From the NCBI GenBank assembly GCA_023664535.1, contig JAMPFJ010000005.1, positions 48,001 to 112,000 on the forward strand: a stretch of 64,000 bases of DNA. The letters are read 5' to 3'. The notes under the pieces are model-generated. The model had not been told where the DNA came from. It saw only the letters and a list, made by a program, of their open reading frames with translations, and did no database searches. The DNA is from Bacteroidales bacterium. Lineage in GTDB: Bacteria; Bacillota; Clostridia; Lachnospirales; Lachnospiraceae. The position numbers and the translations under genes were made by a program. This document shows, piece by piece, positions 24,018-32,134 of the stretch. Position 1 is the stretch's first letter. Each line of letters opens with the position of its first letter.

Positions 24018-25429
24018 TATTTAGTTCGCTGGAATTTGTGTGCATTTTTTTTCCGGCAGTATTTTTACTGTATTGTCTGATGCCGGACATTCGTTGGAAA
24101 AATGGACTTCTTATTGTAGTCAGTCTGCTTTTTTATGCATACGGCGAACCGAAATATGTACTGCTTATGCTGTTTAGCGCATTGTTTAATTACGGTTTTG
24201 CCAGAGTGATTGATGTATTCCGTCATAAGCTTGTACTGCTTATGGCGGTTGCTTTTAATTTAGGTCTGCTGGTATTCTTTAAATATGCAGATTTTATCAT
24301 AGGAACAGGAAACCGGATGTTTAATCTGGATTTGCCGGTGTTATCTGTCAGGCTGCCTATCGGAATTTCTTTCTTTACTTTTCAGGCATTGTCCTATGTC
24401 ATTGATGTATATAGGGAAAAGGTTCCGGTACAGAGGAGCTTTTGGAATATTTTGCTGTATATTTCTTTCTTTCCGCAGCTGATTGCGGGACCCATCGTGA
24501 AATACAGGGATATCAACGAGGCGATACGCAATCGAAAAATGGAATTGAAACAGGTTTCGGACGGGCTCAGACGGTTTATCTGCGGATTGGGCAAAAAAGT
24601 TTTGATTGCCAATACCGTAGGGCAGGCGGCGGATGCGGTATTTAATGCAGAATATGCGGATATCAATATGCTGGTGGCATGGATAGGCGCAGTTTCCTAT
24701 ATGCTGCAAATTTATTATGATTTCAGCGGATATAGCGATATGGCAATCGGACTGGGGAAAATGTTCGGATTTTCGTTTCGGGAGAATTTCCGGTATCCTT
24801 ATGGAGCCACTACGATAAAGGAGTTTTGGAGAAGATGGCACATTTCCCTGTCTTCATGGTTTAAAGAGTATCTGTACATCCCCCTTGGCGGAAACCGAAA
24901 GGGGAGGCTTCGTACAGTGTTAAATAAATGGATTGTGTTTTTCTTTACCGGGCTCTGGCATGGGGCAAATTGGACTTTTATCCTCTGGGGACTGTACCAT
25001 GGATTTTTTTCCATGCTGGAAGAAATTCTGGTGTCCGGCAAAAAAATCCCTAAAGCCGTTTCCTATTTCTGCACGATGCTGGTGGTGTGCGTGGGATTTG
25101 TTATCTTTCGGGCGGAAACCGTTTCGCAGGGATTTTATCTGATTGGGCAGATGTTCACCGGCATATCCGGTGATGCCGGCAGCATGAGCTTTGCGCTGGA
25201 GCAGCTGACGCCGTGGTTTCTTACCATGCTGGCGGTGGGAATTGTCGGGATGGCGCCGATAAAACCGCTGGTTCAAAAAATACAGGATGTGTCAGGGGAA
25301 GATTCTCGGGAAGCGGGAAATGTACTGGTGGAAAATCTGTTATATGCAGGTTCGGTTTTCATATTGTTATGGTGTATCCTGCGTTTGTCCGGAAATACCT
25401 ATAATCCGTTTATTTATTTCCGGTTTTAA
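24014..25429 (+). CDS. MBOAT family O-acyltransferase, AlgI/DltB-like
   Basis: Protein of 471 residues with about eleven membrane helices. MBOAT marks: FPQLIAGPIVKY, the YDFSGYSDMAIGLGKMFGF block, REFWRRWHISLS-type KEFWRRWHISLSSWFKEYLY and the catalytic His in GLWHGANWTFILWGLYHG. It passes acyl groups across the membrane for O-acetylation of an exported polymer, together with an AlgX/AlgJ-like partner, encoded 26 bp downstream. The polymer (cell-wall glycan, teichoic acid or exopolysaccharide) cannot be read. Translation is coupled to the upstream gene. Confidence 0.93.
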   Translation: MIFSSLEFVCIFFPAVFLLYCLMPDIRWKNGLLIVVSLLFYAYGEPKYVLLMLFSALFNYGFARVIDVFRHKLVLLMAVAFNLGLLVFFKYADFIIGTGNRMFNLDLPVLSVRLPIGISFFTFQALSYVIDVYREKVPVQRSFWNILLYISFFPQLIAGPIVKYRDINEAIRNRKMELKQVSDGLRRFICGLGKKVLIANTVGQAADAVFNAEYADINMLVAWIGAVSYMLQIYYDFSGYSDMAIGLGKMFGFSFRENFRYPYGATTIKEFWRRWHISLSSWFKEYLYIPLGGNRKGRLRTVLNKWIVFFFTGLWHGANWTFILWGLYHGFFSMLEEILVSGKKIPKAVSYFCTMLVVCVGFVIFRAETVSQGFYLIGQMFTGISGDAGSMSFALEQLTPWFLTMLAVGIVGMAPIKPLVQKIQDVSGEDSREAGNVLVENLLYAGSVFILLWCILRLSGNTYNPFIYFRF

Positions 25430-25455
25430 GCGGCTTTCGGAGTAGATGAGGTGAA

Positions 25456-26859
25456 ATGATGAGAAATGTAGGAAAAATTGGTTTTATTGTTGTCTGTCTG
25501 ACGATTTGTGCGCTTCCCTTTATTGGAATGCTGGTAAAGCCGGTGAATACGACGACGGAAAACAGGGAGCTGGCAGAGCTTCCCGTATTAAAGGAAAACG
25601 GAGAATGGAATGTTGATTTTTTGCAGGATGCCGGCGCTTATTTTGAGGACCATTTTGGCTTTCGCTCCCTGATGGTATCGGTGGACGCTGAGATTCAGAG
25701 CAGAATATTCAGGGTTTCCAATGTGGATACGGTGACGGTGGGAACGGATGGCTGGCTGTATTATACCGCAACGGTGGATGACTATCTCGGACGGAACCTT
25801 TTATCGGAGCAGGAGATAAAAAATGCCGGATATAACCTGTCGCTGGTTCAGCAGTATGTACAGCAAAGCGGAGCGGAATTTTTGCTCGTGGTTGCCCCGA
25901 ATAAAAATTCTTTATATGGGGAAAACATGCCGTATTATTTACAAAAAAAGCTTGGTAGGGAAGGAAATATGGATAGGTTAAAGGCAGAGCTTGACCGGAG
26001 GGATATTGCGTGGACAGATTTGTTTTCGCTTTTTGCCGCAGAAGATGAAGTGCTCTATTTAAAAAGGGATTCCCACTGGAATCAGAAAGGGGCGGTACTG
26101 GTATATAATGCGGTGATGGAACAGCTGGGGCTGGAGCATGAACGTTACGAAACGGTAAAGGTGCTCAGAACGAAAGAGGAATACGGGGACTTAAATAATA
26201 TGCTGTATCCCGTTACGGCAAAGCCGGAATGGAACTATGCCTATCAGATAGAGGATATGTTTTCCTATAAAACGGATACGGCGAGTGCGGAGGAGGCCTG
26301 GATTGAGACGGAAAACCGGGAAAAGAAGGGAACACTCCTGATGTTCCGGGATTCTTTTGGCAGTACACTTCTTCCCCTTTTTGCGAATCAGTTTTCCGAG
26401 GGATATTTTTCCCGGGGCGTACCTCAAAATATTACTGAGTATACAGCCGAGTATCAGCCGAGCGTCGTTATCCTGGAAAAGGTTGAACGGGATATAGGGG
26501 AATTTGCAGAAAATCCGCCGTTAATGGAAAGCTTGGAGGTGACGCTGGAAAAGGAAGCGGTGGAGGTAGAAACAAATACGTCATTAGAGATAGCGGAGAG
26601 TGAGCGGAACACTGCGTTCTGGGAAATAAACGGGGTTTTGGATGAAGAGGTTCTGGATGAAGAAAGCCGGGTGTATGTCAGGGTGGCGGAAAATGAGAAA
26701 GCTTATGCGGCATTCCGGATAACAACGGCGGATGCGAAGCAGGCATATCGGTTATATTTACCGCAGGAAAAGCTCCGTCACGGAAATGTAACAGTTGAAG
26801 TGCTTGTGGAAACGGGAGAAAATATACAGTCGGTGCTGCGGATGCAGACCGGGATATAG
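25456..26859 (+). CDS. AlgX/AlgJ-like SGNH protein (DHHW family)
   Basis: Protein of 467 residues with an N-terminal signal anchor (FIVVCLTICALPFIGML). After NRELAELP and FEDHFGFRS, typical of the DHHW family, come DGWLYYT, a catalytic-like DSHWN motif (about residue 208; the family name motif is DHHW) and FRDSFGS (Ser, about residue 300). These Ser/Asp/His motifs are those of AlgX/AlgJ acetyltransferases. The C-terminal 90 residues are a beta-rich extension. It is the extracytoplasmic partner of the MBOAT protein. ATG 25459 is an alternative start. Confidence 0.85.
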   Translation: MMRNVGKIGFIVVCLTICALPFIGMLVKPVNTTTENRELAELPVLKENGEWNVDFLQDAGAYFEDHFGFRSLMVSVDAEIQSRIFRVSNVDTVTVGTDGWLYYTATVDDYLGRNLLSEQEIKNAGYNLSLVQQYVQQSGAEFLLVVAPNKNSLYGENMPYYLQKKLGREGNMDRLKAELDRRDIAWTDLFSLFAAEDEVLYLKRDSHWNQKGAVLVYNAVMEQLGLEHERYETVKVLRTKEEYGDLNNMLYPVTAKPEWNYAYQIEDMFSYKTDTASAEEAWIETENREKKGTLLMFRDSFGSTLLPLFANQFSEGYFSRGVPQNITEYTAEYQPSVVILEKVERDIGEFAENPPLMESLEVTLEKEAVEVETNTSLEIAESERNTAFWEINGVLDEEVLDEESRVYVRVAENEKAYAAFRITTADAKQAYRLYLPQEKLRHGNVTVEVLVETGENIQSVLRMQTGI

Positions 26860-26928
26860 CGGATTTGCGGCATAGGTTTACTGCCGGTGAAATCGTCTGA
26901 AAGGTAAAACAGAGAGGGTGGAGAGGAA

Positions 26929-27873
26929 TTGAAGAAAATAGCGGATAAATGGCATTTAGCGGCGCTTTGTTGTGGTTTTTTTCTTTGTCTGACAGGATGT
27001 GGCCAAAAGGATATTCCTGTCCGCATAGTTGACGGACAGGTGGAAACAAGACTTTCGGTAAAGAGCGGAATTACGGTGGAAGAGGCGTTGCGTGAGGCGG
27101 ATATTATTCCGGAGGAGGGGGATATCGTTTCGCCGTCGTTAACAATGGCGGTGACGGAGGACAGTACAGAGATTCTGATAGAGCGTTATACGAAGGTTAC
27201 CGTGATGAAAAAAGGTTACTCCGTGCAGGATGTGGAATTGATTGGAAAGCGGGTAAAGGACGCTATTTCCTCTGCGGGAATTAAACTGGAGAAGAACGAT
27301 TATGTTAATTATGATTTGGAGGCCTATTTGACTAAGGGGATGAATATCCGGATAGAGCCCCGATATGAAGTAAAAATGCTGGTGGATGGCGAGCGGCGGG
27401 AATGCCTTACCGGGGCGGACAGTGTTGCGGAATTTTTGAAGGAACAGGGAATCCGGCTGGATGAAAAGGACAAGATTACACCGGGTCTGGATGAAGGACT
27501 AGCGGACGGAATGCGAATCGTTGTCCAGCGGGTTTCCGTAAAGCGTATAACGGAAAGGGAATCGGTTGATTATGAAACGCTGATAGAATATTCGGCAAAT
27601 ATGTACGAGGATGAAACGGTGGAGAAACAGCCGGGAGAAAGCGGGGAAAAAGAGGTTATTTACGAGATAACCTATGTAGACGGAAAAGAAGAAAACCGCA
27701 GGATGATTAAGGAAACCACAATCAGGGAACCGGTCAGCTGTATTTTGACAAAGGGAACCGTGGCAAGACGGAGAATTGTATCCAGACAGCAGGTTTTTGA
27801 CTGCGACGGTTCGGGTCACGGCTATTATATTATTACCTGGTCGGACGGTACGGTGGAGTACCAGGACTTTTAA
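26929..27873 (+). CDS. Lipoprotein with DUF348 repeats and a G5-like domain
   Basis: Protein of 314 residues; start TTG 26929 with AGAGGGTGGAGAGGA upstream. The signal peptide ends in a lipobox (LTGCGQ). Three DUF348 (YabE-type) repeats follow at about 27-80, 83-135 and 140-190, each with a V-x-x-A-x-x-x-A-G-I/D core, then a G5-like beta domain at about 195-280 (ERESVDYETLIEYSANMYE) with a GxVARRRIVSR-like end. Unlike YabE or Rpf-like proteins, no 3D/transglycosylase domain follows, so it may be only a wall-binding or adaptor lipoprotein. It is inside the envelope operon. Confidence 0.8.
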   Translation: MKKIADKWHLAALCCGFFLCLTGCGQKDIPVRIVDGQVETRLSVKSGITVEEALREADIIPEEGDIVSPSLTMAVTEDSTEILIERYTKVTVMKKGYSVQDVELIGKRVKDAISSAGIKLEKNDYVNYDLEAYLTKGMNIRIEPRYEVKMLVDGERRECLTGADSVAEFLKEQGIRLDEKDKITPGLDEGLADGMRIVVQRVSVKRITERESVDYETLIEYSANMYEDETVEKQPGESGEKEVIYEITYVDGKEENRRMIKETTIREPVSCILTKGTVARRRIVSRQQVFDCDGSGHGYYIITWSDGTVEYQDF

Positions 27874-27910
27874 GCCTTTGCCGGAGAAAGGGGTAATTGG
27901 TGAATGTACG

Positions 27911-28807
27911 ATGAAAAATAAGGGATTTGCAGTTTGTTTTGTTTTGCTGTTTGCCCTGCTTTCGGTGGGGAATAGCGCATCTGCCGCAGATAGAGGAGAC
28001 GTGCGTGCGGCAGGATGCCAGATAAGGCTTCCGAAAGAAACGGCGATGTACAGGACATCAAAGTCAAAAAAGCAGATAACAAGGATAAAAGCCGGAACCG
28101 TCCTTACGGTATTAAAGCACAGCAGTCACCGGTTTTATGTAGAATACCGGAAGAAAAAGGGGTGGATTTCGGAAAACCATGTATTTATGAATCTGGTAGA
28201 CTATATTCCGGATATTGAATATAAACAGCATCTGGCAAAGAAACGGAAATTATTTAATATCAGGGGAAAACGGATTCCCGGAATCAATGGGCGGGCGTTT
28301 TATACATCAAAGGGAGTCCGGCGTGGAGAGCAGTGCTGGTTAAATTATCTTGTGGCAAAAAAACTTTATCGGGCGCAAAGGGCATTGCGGCGGGATGGGT
28401 ACTCCATTGTATTGTATGATGCATATCGTCCACAGAGTGTATCGGAGAAGCTCTACCGGGCGGTATCTGCCAGTCCGTATGCAGGTGAAATGGGCGGACC
28501 GGCGGCGGATTTTATTGCAGTCCGTTCCGCACACAATAAGGGCGTTGCCGTTGACATTACGTTAAAAGAAATAAAAACGGGAAAGGAATTGAACATGCCG
28601 TCGGCAATTATGACATTGGGAGCGGAATCATCGGAAAAGTCATGGTATGGTAAAAATACAGAGGAAAGCCGGAATGCCAGAATGCTTAGACGGTATATGG
28701 TAAATGCCGGATTTGATATTCTGAAAACGGAGTGGTGGCATTTTCAGGACGGAAACCGTTTTACCGGTATATTTGCCAAAGAGGAGTATTATAATATCGC
28801 CCAGTGA
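27911..28807 (+). CDS. D-Ala-D-Ala dipeptidase family protein (VanX-like, M15D)
   Basis: Protein of 298 residues from ATG 27911 (GGTGAATG upstream; a long upstream extension in this frame overlaps the previous gene and is not used). Signal peptide ends SASAADRG. An SH3b-like domain follows (about 28-95: ETAMYRTSKS, GTVLTVLK, KKGWISENH), then the peptidase domain with Tyr/Arg in VLYDAYRPQS, zinc ligands in SAHNKGVAVDIT (His and Asp) and EWWHF (catalytic Glu and zinc His). The secreted, SH3b-fused form points to peptidoglycan peptide trimming and not to cytoplasmic VanX-type vancomycin resistance; no vanH or vanA is near. Confidence 0.87.
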   Translation: MKNKGFAVCFVLLFALLSVGNSASAADRGDVRAAGCQIRLPKETAMYRTSKSKKQITRIKAGTVLTVLKHSSHRFYVEYRKKKGWISENHVFMNLVDYIPDIEYKQHLAKKRKLFNIRGKRIPGINGRAFYTSKGVRRGEQCWLNYLVAKKLYRAQRALRRDGYSIVLYDAYRPQSVSEKLYRAVSASPYAGEMGGPAADFIAVRSAHNKGVAVDITLKEIKTGKELNMPSAIMTLGAESSEKSWYGKNTEESRNARMLRRYMVNAGFDILKTEWWHFQDGNRFTGIFAKEEYYNIAQ

Positions 28808-28845
28808 GAAAATGTGTTGAAAACATAGAAGAACATTAAATAATA

Positions 28846-28854
28846 TGTTATAAT
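28846..28854 (+). promoter_or_regulatory. Extended -10 promoter of the Fst-like toxin mRNA
   Basis: TGTTATAAT (28846-28854) has the extended -10 TG. No good -35 lies at 17 bp. Transcription would start near 28861. Confidence 0.65.
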
Positions 28855-28899
28855 TTCTACGTTGCTCACCGACACCCGCAACAGGGAGGAGGTGTTCGC

Positions 28900-28998
28900 A
28901 TGGAGTTCTTTGCATCCTTTTTAATCGCCATCATGGCTGGTGTAGCTTGCCACTACATCATCAAATGGTTAGACGGCGATGACAAGAGCAACAAATAG
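28900..28998 (+). CDS. Fst/par-like type I toxin peptide (32 aa)
   Basis: ATG 28900 has an extremely strong ribosome binding site (GGGAGGAGGTG). The peptide is MEFFASFLIAIMAGVACHYI followed by IKWLDGDDKSNK: one membrane-spanning helix and a short charged tail, the same plan as Fst of pAD1 and its chromosomal relatives (TM helix, then a W/V-L-D-x-x-D tail). Such peptides damage or depolarise the membrane when overproduced. Leader hairpins (GTTGC/GCAAC at 28861-28865 and 28878-28882; ACACC/GGTGT) could hide the ribosome binding site. A convergent antisense RNA gene and a shared terminator lie directly downstream. Toxicity is inferred from the architecture. Confidence 0.8.
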   Translation: MEFFASFLIAIMAGVACHYIIKWLDGDDKSNK

Positions 28999-29033
28999 CC
29001 TAGTGGGTGCTTTGCCACTATAAAAGTAAAGAA

Positions 29034-29071
29034 GAATCCCTCAACTGTGTTGCCTCACGGTTGGGGGATTC
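29034..29071. terminator. Bidirectional terminator of the par-like locus
   Basis: A 16-bp stem (29034-29049 with 29056-29071, two G-U pairs) with loop TTGCCT. It lies at the 3' ends of both convergent transcripts. The plus-strand tail is TATTCTTTG and the minus-strand tail TTCTTTACTTTTA. Confidence 0.8.
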
Positions 29072-29110
29072 TATTCTTTGTTCGCATGGAATTTTTGCAT
29101 CCTTTGCCTG
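29034..29110 (-). ncRNA. Antisense antitoxin RNA (RNAII-like)
   Basis: On the minus strand a promoter (TTGAAA 29144-29139, 17-bp spacer, TATAAT 29121-29116) would start an RNA near 29110. It crosses DRb and ends at the shared terminator, about 75 bases, which matches the size and plan of RNAII of pAD1 par. Because DRb resembles DRa, this RNA could pair with the toxin mRNA both at the terminator and at the ribosome binding site/start codon. Confidence 0.75.
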
Positions 29111-29115
29111 CCAGC

Positions 29116-29144
29116 ATTATAGCATATGCAGAAAGCTTTTTCAA
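29116..29144 (-). promoter_or_regulatory. Promoter of the antisense RNA
   Basis: TTGAAA (29144-29139) and TATAAT (29121-29116) at exactly 17 bp, read on the minus strand. It is stronger than the toxin promoter, as expected for an antitoxin RNA. Confidence 0.8.
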
Positions 29145-29193
29145 TATGCTTTAATCAAAAAATTCTCCCGGAATTTTCCTTGTCTGCCGTCAA

Positions 29194-30833
29194 TCAACCC
29201 TTCTCCTTGGACTGCTTTTTCATTTCCCGTTTATGGGCATACATTTTTTCATCTGCCTCACGATAAATTTGCTCGTAAGGAGTCTGCGCATCCTTGGGTA
29301 CTGCATATCCGTAGGCTATGGACAGCGGAAAATCCCGTGTGGCATTTTCTTTTGTAATGGCATCCTGCAGCGTATGCAGCATGTCCGGCAGGTCATCCAG
29401 ATATTTTGTGTCCAGCAATACGACAAATTCGTCACCGCCTACCCGGAAACACAGCCCTTTTGGCGTAAAGGCAGCCTTGATGCTTTTTGCGGCAGCCGTA
29501 ATTAAAGCATCGCCTGCCTGATGCCCGCGGCTGTCATTGATAAATTTTAAACCGTTGATATCAAGCATGATGCAGATAGGAGACGTCTGCATTTCGTCAC
29601 ACACCTTTGTATAGGCGGTGCGGTTGCCGATTCCGGTCAGTAAATCAATATATGCCAGCTTCTGGTAGGTTTCTGCCTCTGCGGCGTGCTGAATCATGTT
29701 TACCACCCTATAGACGGCGGCATTTGCCAAAATGGCAGAAAAGATGAGGAAACCTAAACTGTACAGTGCAGCATAGGGAATCTTCGGAATAAAATAGTAA
29801 CATATAAATGCCAGAATACATAAGAGCACAAACAATGCAAATCCGTATATAATTTTTTGGATATTTCGGTTTCCGGTTTCCCGGATGTTCCGCCTGCATT
29901 CGATAAGGCATATGCCAAGGGTAATCACGATAAACAGATGCTCCAGGGGCAGTGTGTACTCCTTGGCGGGGGAGCCGGCGGCATAGAGCACCATGTAAAG
30001 GCAGACGGTAAAAAATGTGGCAGTGTCAGATATTTTAAACGCTGGTTTTCGTGTTTTTGTTTCCCGAAGTCCAGCAGCATTTTTTGAATAAACATAACAA
30101 AGAATACCGGCATCAGGCAAAAGGCAATGGAAGAAATCAGTCCCATTTTCCAATAATCATTGGTAAACAGCATAAGGAACTGGGAATCATGTAACATCCA
30201 GATACCGGATGCAATCATGAATAATCCCAGATAGGTCAGCTGTGCAGCTTCATATGTTTTTTGTGCTTTCTTGGTATACAGCATAACATCTGCAAAAATC
30301 AGCAGTACTCCCAGCAAAACCAGATATACGCTGATAAAACAGGTGTAAATGGTTCTGCGTAAAAAATATACGATAACAGCCCTGTGGCTGCCGATATAGG
30401 CACTGTTACAGATTTGCTTCTGTGAAGAAGCGTTTCCGTTTACCACCAGCGTCAGTTTTTTTCCGGCACTGTCTGCCGGCAATTCAATAAAATAGGCGGA
30501 CCGCACATTGATTTTTTCGGAGTTTTCAAAATGGAAGAGCAGTTCTCCGTCCAGGAACAAATTCATCGGTGCGGAGGCGGTAAAGGAAAGCATAAGGTTT
30601 TTTTCTTCGGGAATACGGTACTGATAAGATACGGTTCCGTCCCGGCTTTCTTCCGCCTGCTTCCATTGCCCGCCCAGGGGAATCAAGAGATTTCTTCCGG
30701 AATCACCAAGCAGTCCTTTATGGTTTATTCCGTGATAAAATGCCGCACTAAACGTCAGGATAAATCCGGTGAGTGCGGTAATAAGCAGGATAGTAAATAT
30801 ATGGTAATGCCGGTTCTGGTAATTCTTTTCCAT
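29194..30833 (-). pseudogene. Diguanylate cyclase with 7TM-DISM-like sensor, split by a frameshift
   Basis: The minus-strand ATG at 30833 (AAAGG upstream) opens a frame with a signal/TM helix, a beta-rich extracytoplasmic domain (DGTVSYQYRIPEE, MNLFLDGELLFHFE) and several TM helices (7TMR-DISM plan). It runs out of frame at about 30035-30060, after FGKQKHENQR, and ends early. The continuation lies in another frame from FKISDTATFF: more TM helices, then a GGDEF domain with IDLLTGIGNRTAY, LDINGLKFINDSRGH and an intact FRVGGDEFV site. One missing base near 30035-30045 restores the whole. No RxxD inhibitory site precedes GGDEF. Either the gene is dead, phase-variable, or the base was missed in sequencing. 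Confidence 0.85.
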
Positions 30834-30965
30834 GATAACCTTTTTCCATCTCCTTGTTGTACAGTCTTTCATGAAGACATGGTTTAACTAGTGGTATTTT
30901 ACCATAAAATGGGCATTTTTTCAATTAAAAGGGCAGTGTCAGGAGAGGAAAATAGAATATCGGTG

Positions 30966-30996
30966 TTGACATTCCCCCTTGTGGAAGGTATATAGT
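30966..30996 (+). promoter_or_regulatory. MerR-type promoter with 19-bp spacer
   Basis: TTGACA 30966-30971 and TATAGT 30991-30996 are 19 bp apart, the stretched spacing that MerR regulators correct by twisting DNA. A dyad CCTT-GTGG-AAGG (30977-30988) lies in the spacer, as expected of the operator. It suggests autoregulation of the merR-ybjQ operon. Confidence 0.75.
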
Positions 30997-31016
30997 CAGA
31001 AAAAGGAGGTGAAAAC

Positions 31017-31658
31017 TTGAGAATAAAAGAGGTGGAGGAGCTGGTGGGAATAACCAGAAAGAATATTCGCTTTTATGAGGCGGAGGGATTGCTGCATCCG
31101 GAGCGCAATTCGGAAAACGGCTATCGGGATTACACAGAAGAAAATGTGGAGATGCTAAAAAAGATTAAGTTGCTTCGCAAGCTCTCTGTACCGATTGAAG
31201 AAATCCGGAGATTGCAGATTGGTTCCCTGACCCTTGCCGACAGTATGGAACGGCATATCGTCACGTTAAAGAGGCAGGAGGAAAATGTAATAAAATTACA
31301 GCAGATATGCAGATGGATAAAAGAAGACGGAATCCGAATGCCGGATGATTTTGCGGATGCTTATCTGGAAAAAATGAAGGATATGGAAAGTGAGGGAATA
31401 CGGTTTATGAATGTAAAATCAAGAGATAAAAAGAAAAAATTATATGCACCGGTGGTTGCGGGTGTGGCGGTGATTGTATTCTTTTTACTGCTGCTTGGTG
31501 TGTTTATCTGGGGGTATATTGTGGATACGCCACCACTCGTGGTGATAGTTCTGACGGCAGGTATACCGGTTCTGGCAATTATCGGAACGATACTGGCATT
31601 GATTGAGCGGGTAAAAGAAATTGAAGGAGGAGAAGAAGATGAAGCTGCTAAATATTAG
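31017..31658 (+). CDS. MerR-family regulator with C-terminal membrane domain
   Basis: Protein of 213 residues; start TTG 31017 with AAAGGAGGTG upstream. The N-terminal MerR winged helix is clear (MRIKEVEELVGITRKNIRFY, then EAEGLLHPERNSENGYRDY), followed by a dimerisation helix (about 75-130). Residues about 142-200 form two membrane helices (VVAGVAVIVFFLLLLGVFIW; VVIVLTAGIPVLAIIGTILAL), so the regulator should be tethered to the membrane, which is unusual for MerR. It could sense a membrane or envelope state. It overlaps the YbjQ-domain gene by 20 bp. Confidence 0.85.
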   Translation: MRIKEVEELVGITRKNIRFYEAEGLLHPERNSENGYRDYTEENVEMLKKIKLLRKLSVPIEEIRRLQIGSLTLADSMERHIVTLKRQEENVIKLQQICRWIKEDGIRMPDDFADAYLEKMKDMESEGIRFMNVKSRDKKKKLYAPVVAGVAVIVFFLLLLGVFIWGYIVDTPPLVVIVLTAGIPVLAIIGTILALIERVKEIEGGEEDEAAKY

Positions 31659-31956
31659 TTATATTCCGGAAAAGGAGATTGAGGCATTGGGGATAGTGAA
31701 AGGGAACGTCGTATATTCCAAGAACGTTGGAAGGGATTTTATGGCGGGGATGAAAACGCTGGTGGGCGGTGAACTGAAAGGATATACGGAAATGCTGAAC
31801 GAAGCAAGGCAGATAGCGGTAAAGCGCATGGTGGATGAGGCAGAAGCACTGGGTGCCGACGCAGTAATCAATGTGCGGTATGCGTCCTCTGCACTGATGC
31901 AGGGAGCGGCCGAAATGATTGCCTATGGTACGGCGGTAAAAATAAAAGAAGCATAA
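31639..31956 (+). CDS. YbjQ/UPF0145 domain protein
   Basis: Protein of 105 residues from ATG 31639, with GAAGGAGGAG upstream inside the merR end. Family marks: V-K-G-N-V-V-Y-S-K-N-V-G-R-D-F, GGELKGYTEML, EARQIAVKRM and ALGADAVINVRY. UPF0145 proteins form pentamers and have been called heavy-metal-binding by similarity, but their job is unproven. Tight coupling with the membrane MerR suggests that the two act together. Confidence 0.88.
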   Translation: MKLLNISYIPEKEIEALGIVKGNVVYSKNVGRDFMAGMKTLVGGELKGYTEMLNEARQIAVKRMVDEAEALGADAVINVRYASSALMQGAAEMIAYGTAVKIKEA

Positions 31957-32134
31957 AACAGCATATAATCTGCCGGTTTCGACATTTTTGTGCTATTTTT
32001 CATAAAATATTGGGAAAAAAAGAGGAAAATTAGGTAATGTGTCTATATATTTCTTTTTGCACTGGTACTATAATAAGGAACGGATAAAAACTTTTATCAT
32101 AAAATGCGGTATAGGGTGCAGGAGGGAACAGAAA

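Larger units (their letters stand above)
28895..29107. repeat. Direct repeats DRa and DRb of the par-like locus
   Basis: DRa (28894-28920, over the toxin start codon) and DRb (29080-29105) share GTTCGCATGGA, TT and TTTGCATCCTTT, with one substitution region and one missing base. In pAD1 par, equivalent repeats are where the antisense RNA pairs with the toxin mRNA at the translation start. Confidence 0.85.

Noticed and set aside
27911..28807. Vancomycin resistance determinant
   Set aside because: The VanX-like peptidase is secreted and SH3b-fused, and no vanH, vanA-type ligase or vanRS genes are nearby; a wall-trimming role fits better. The VanZ-like gene at 4478 is also isolated.
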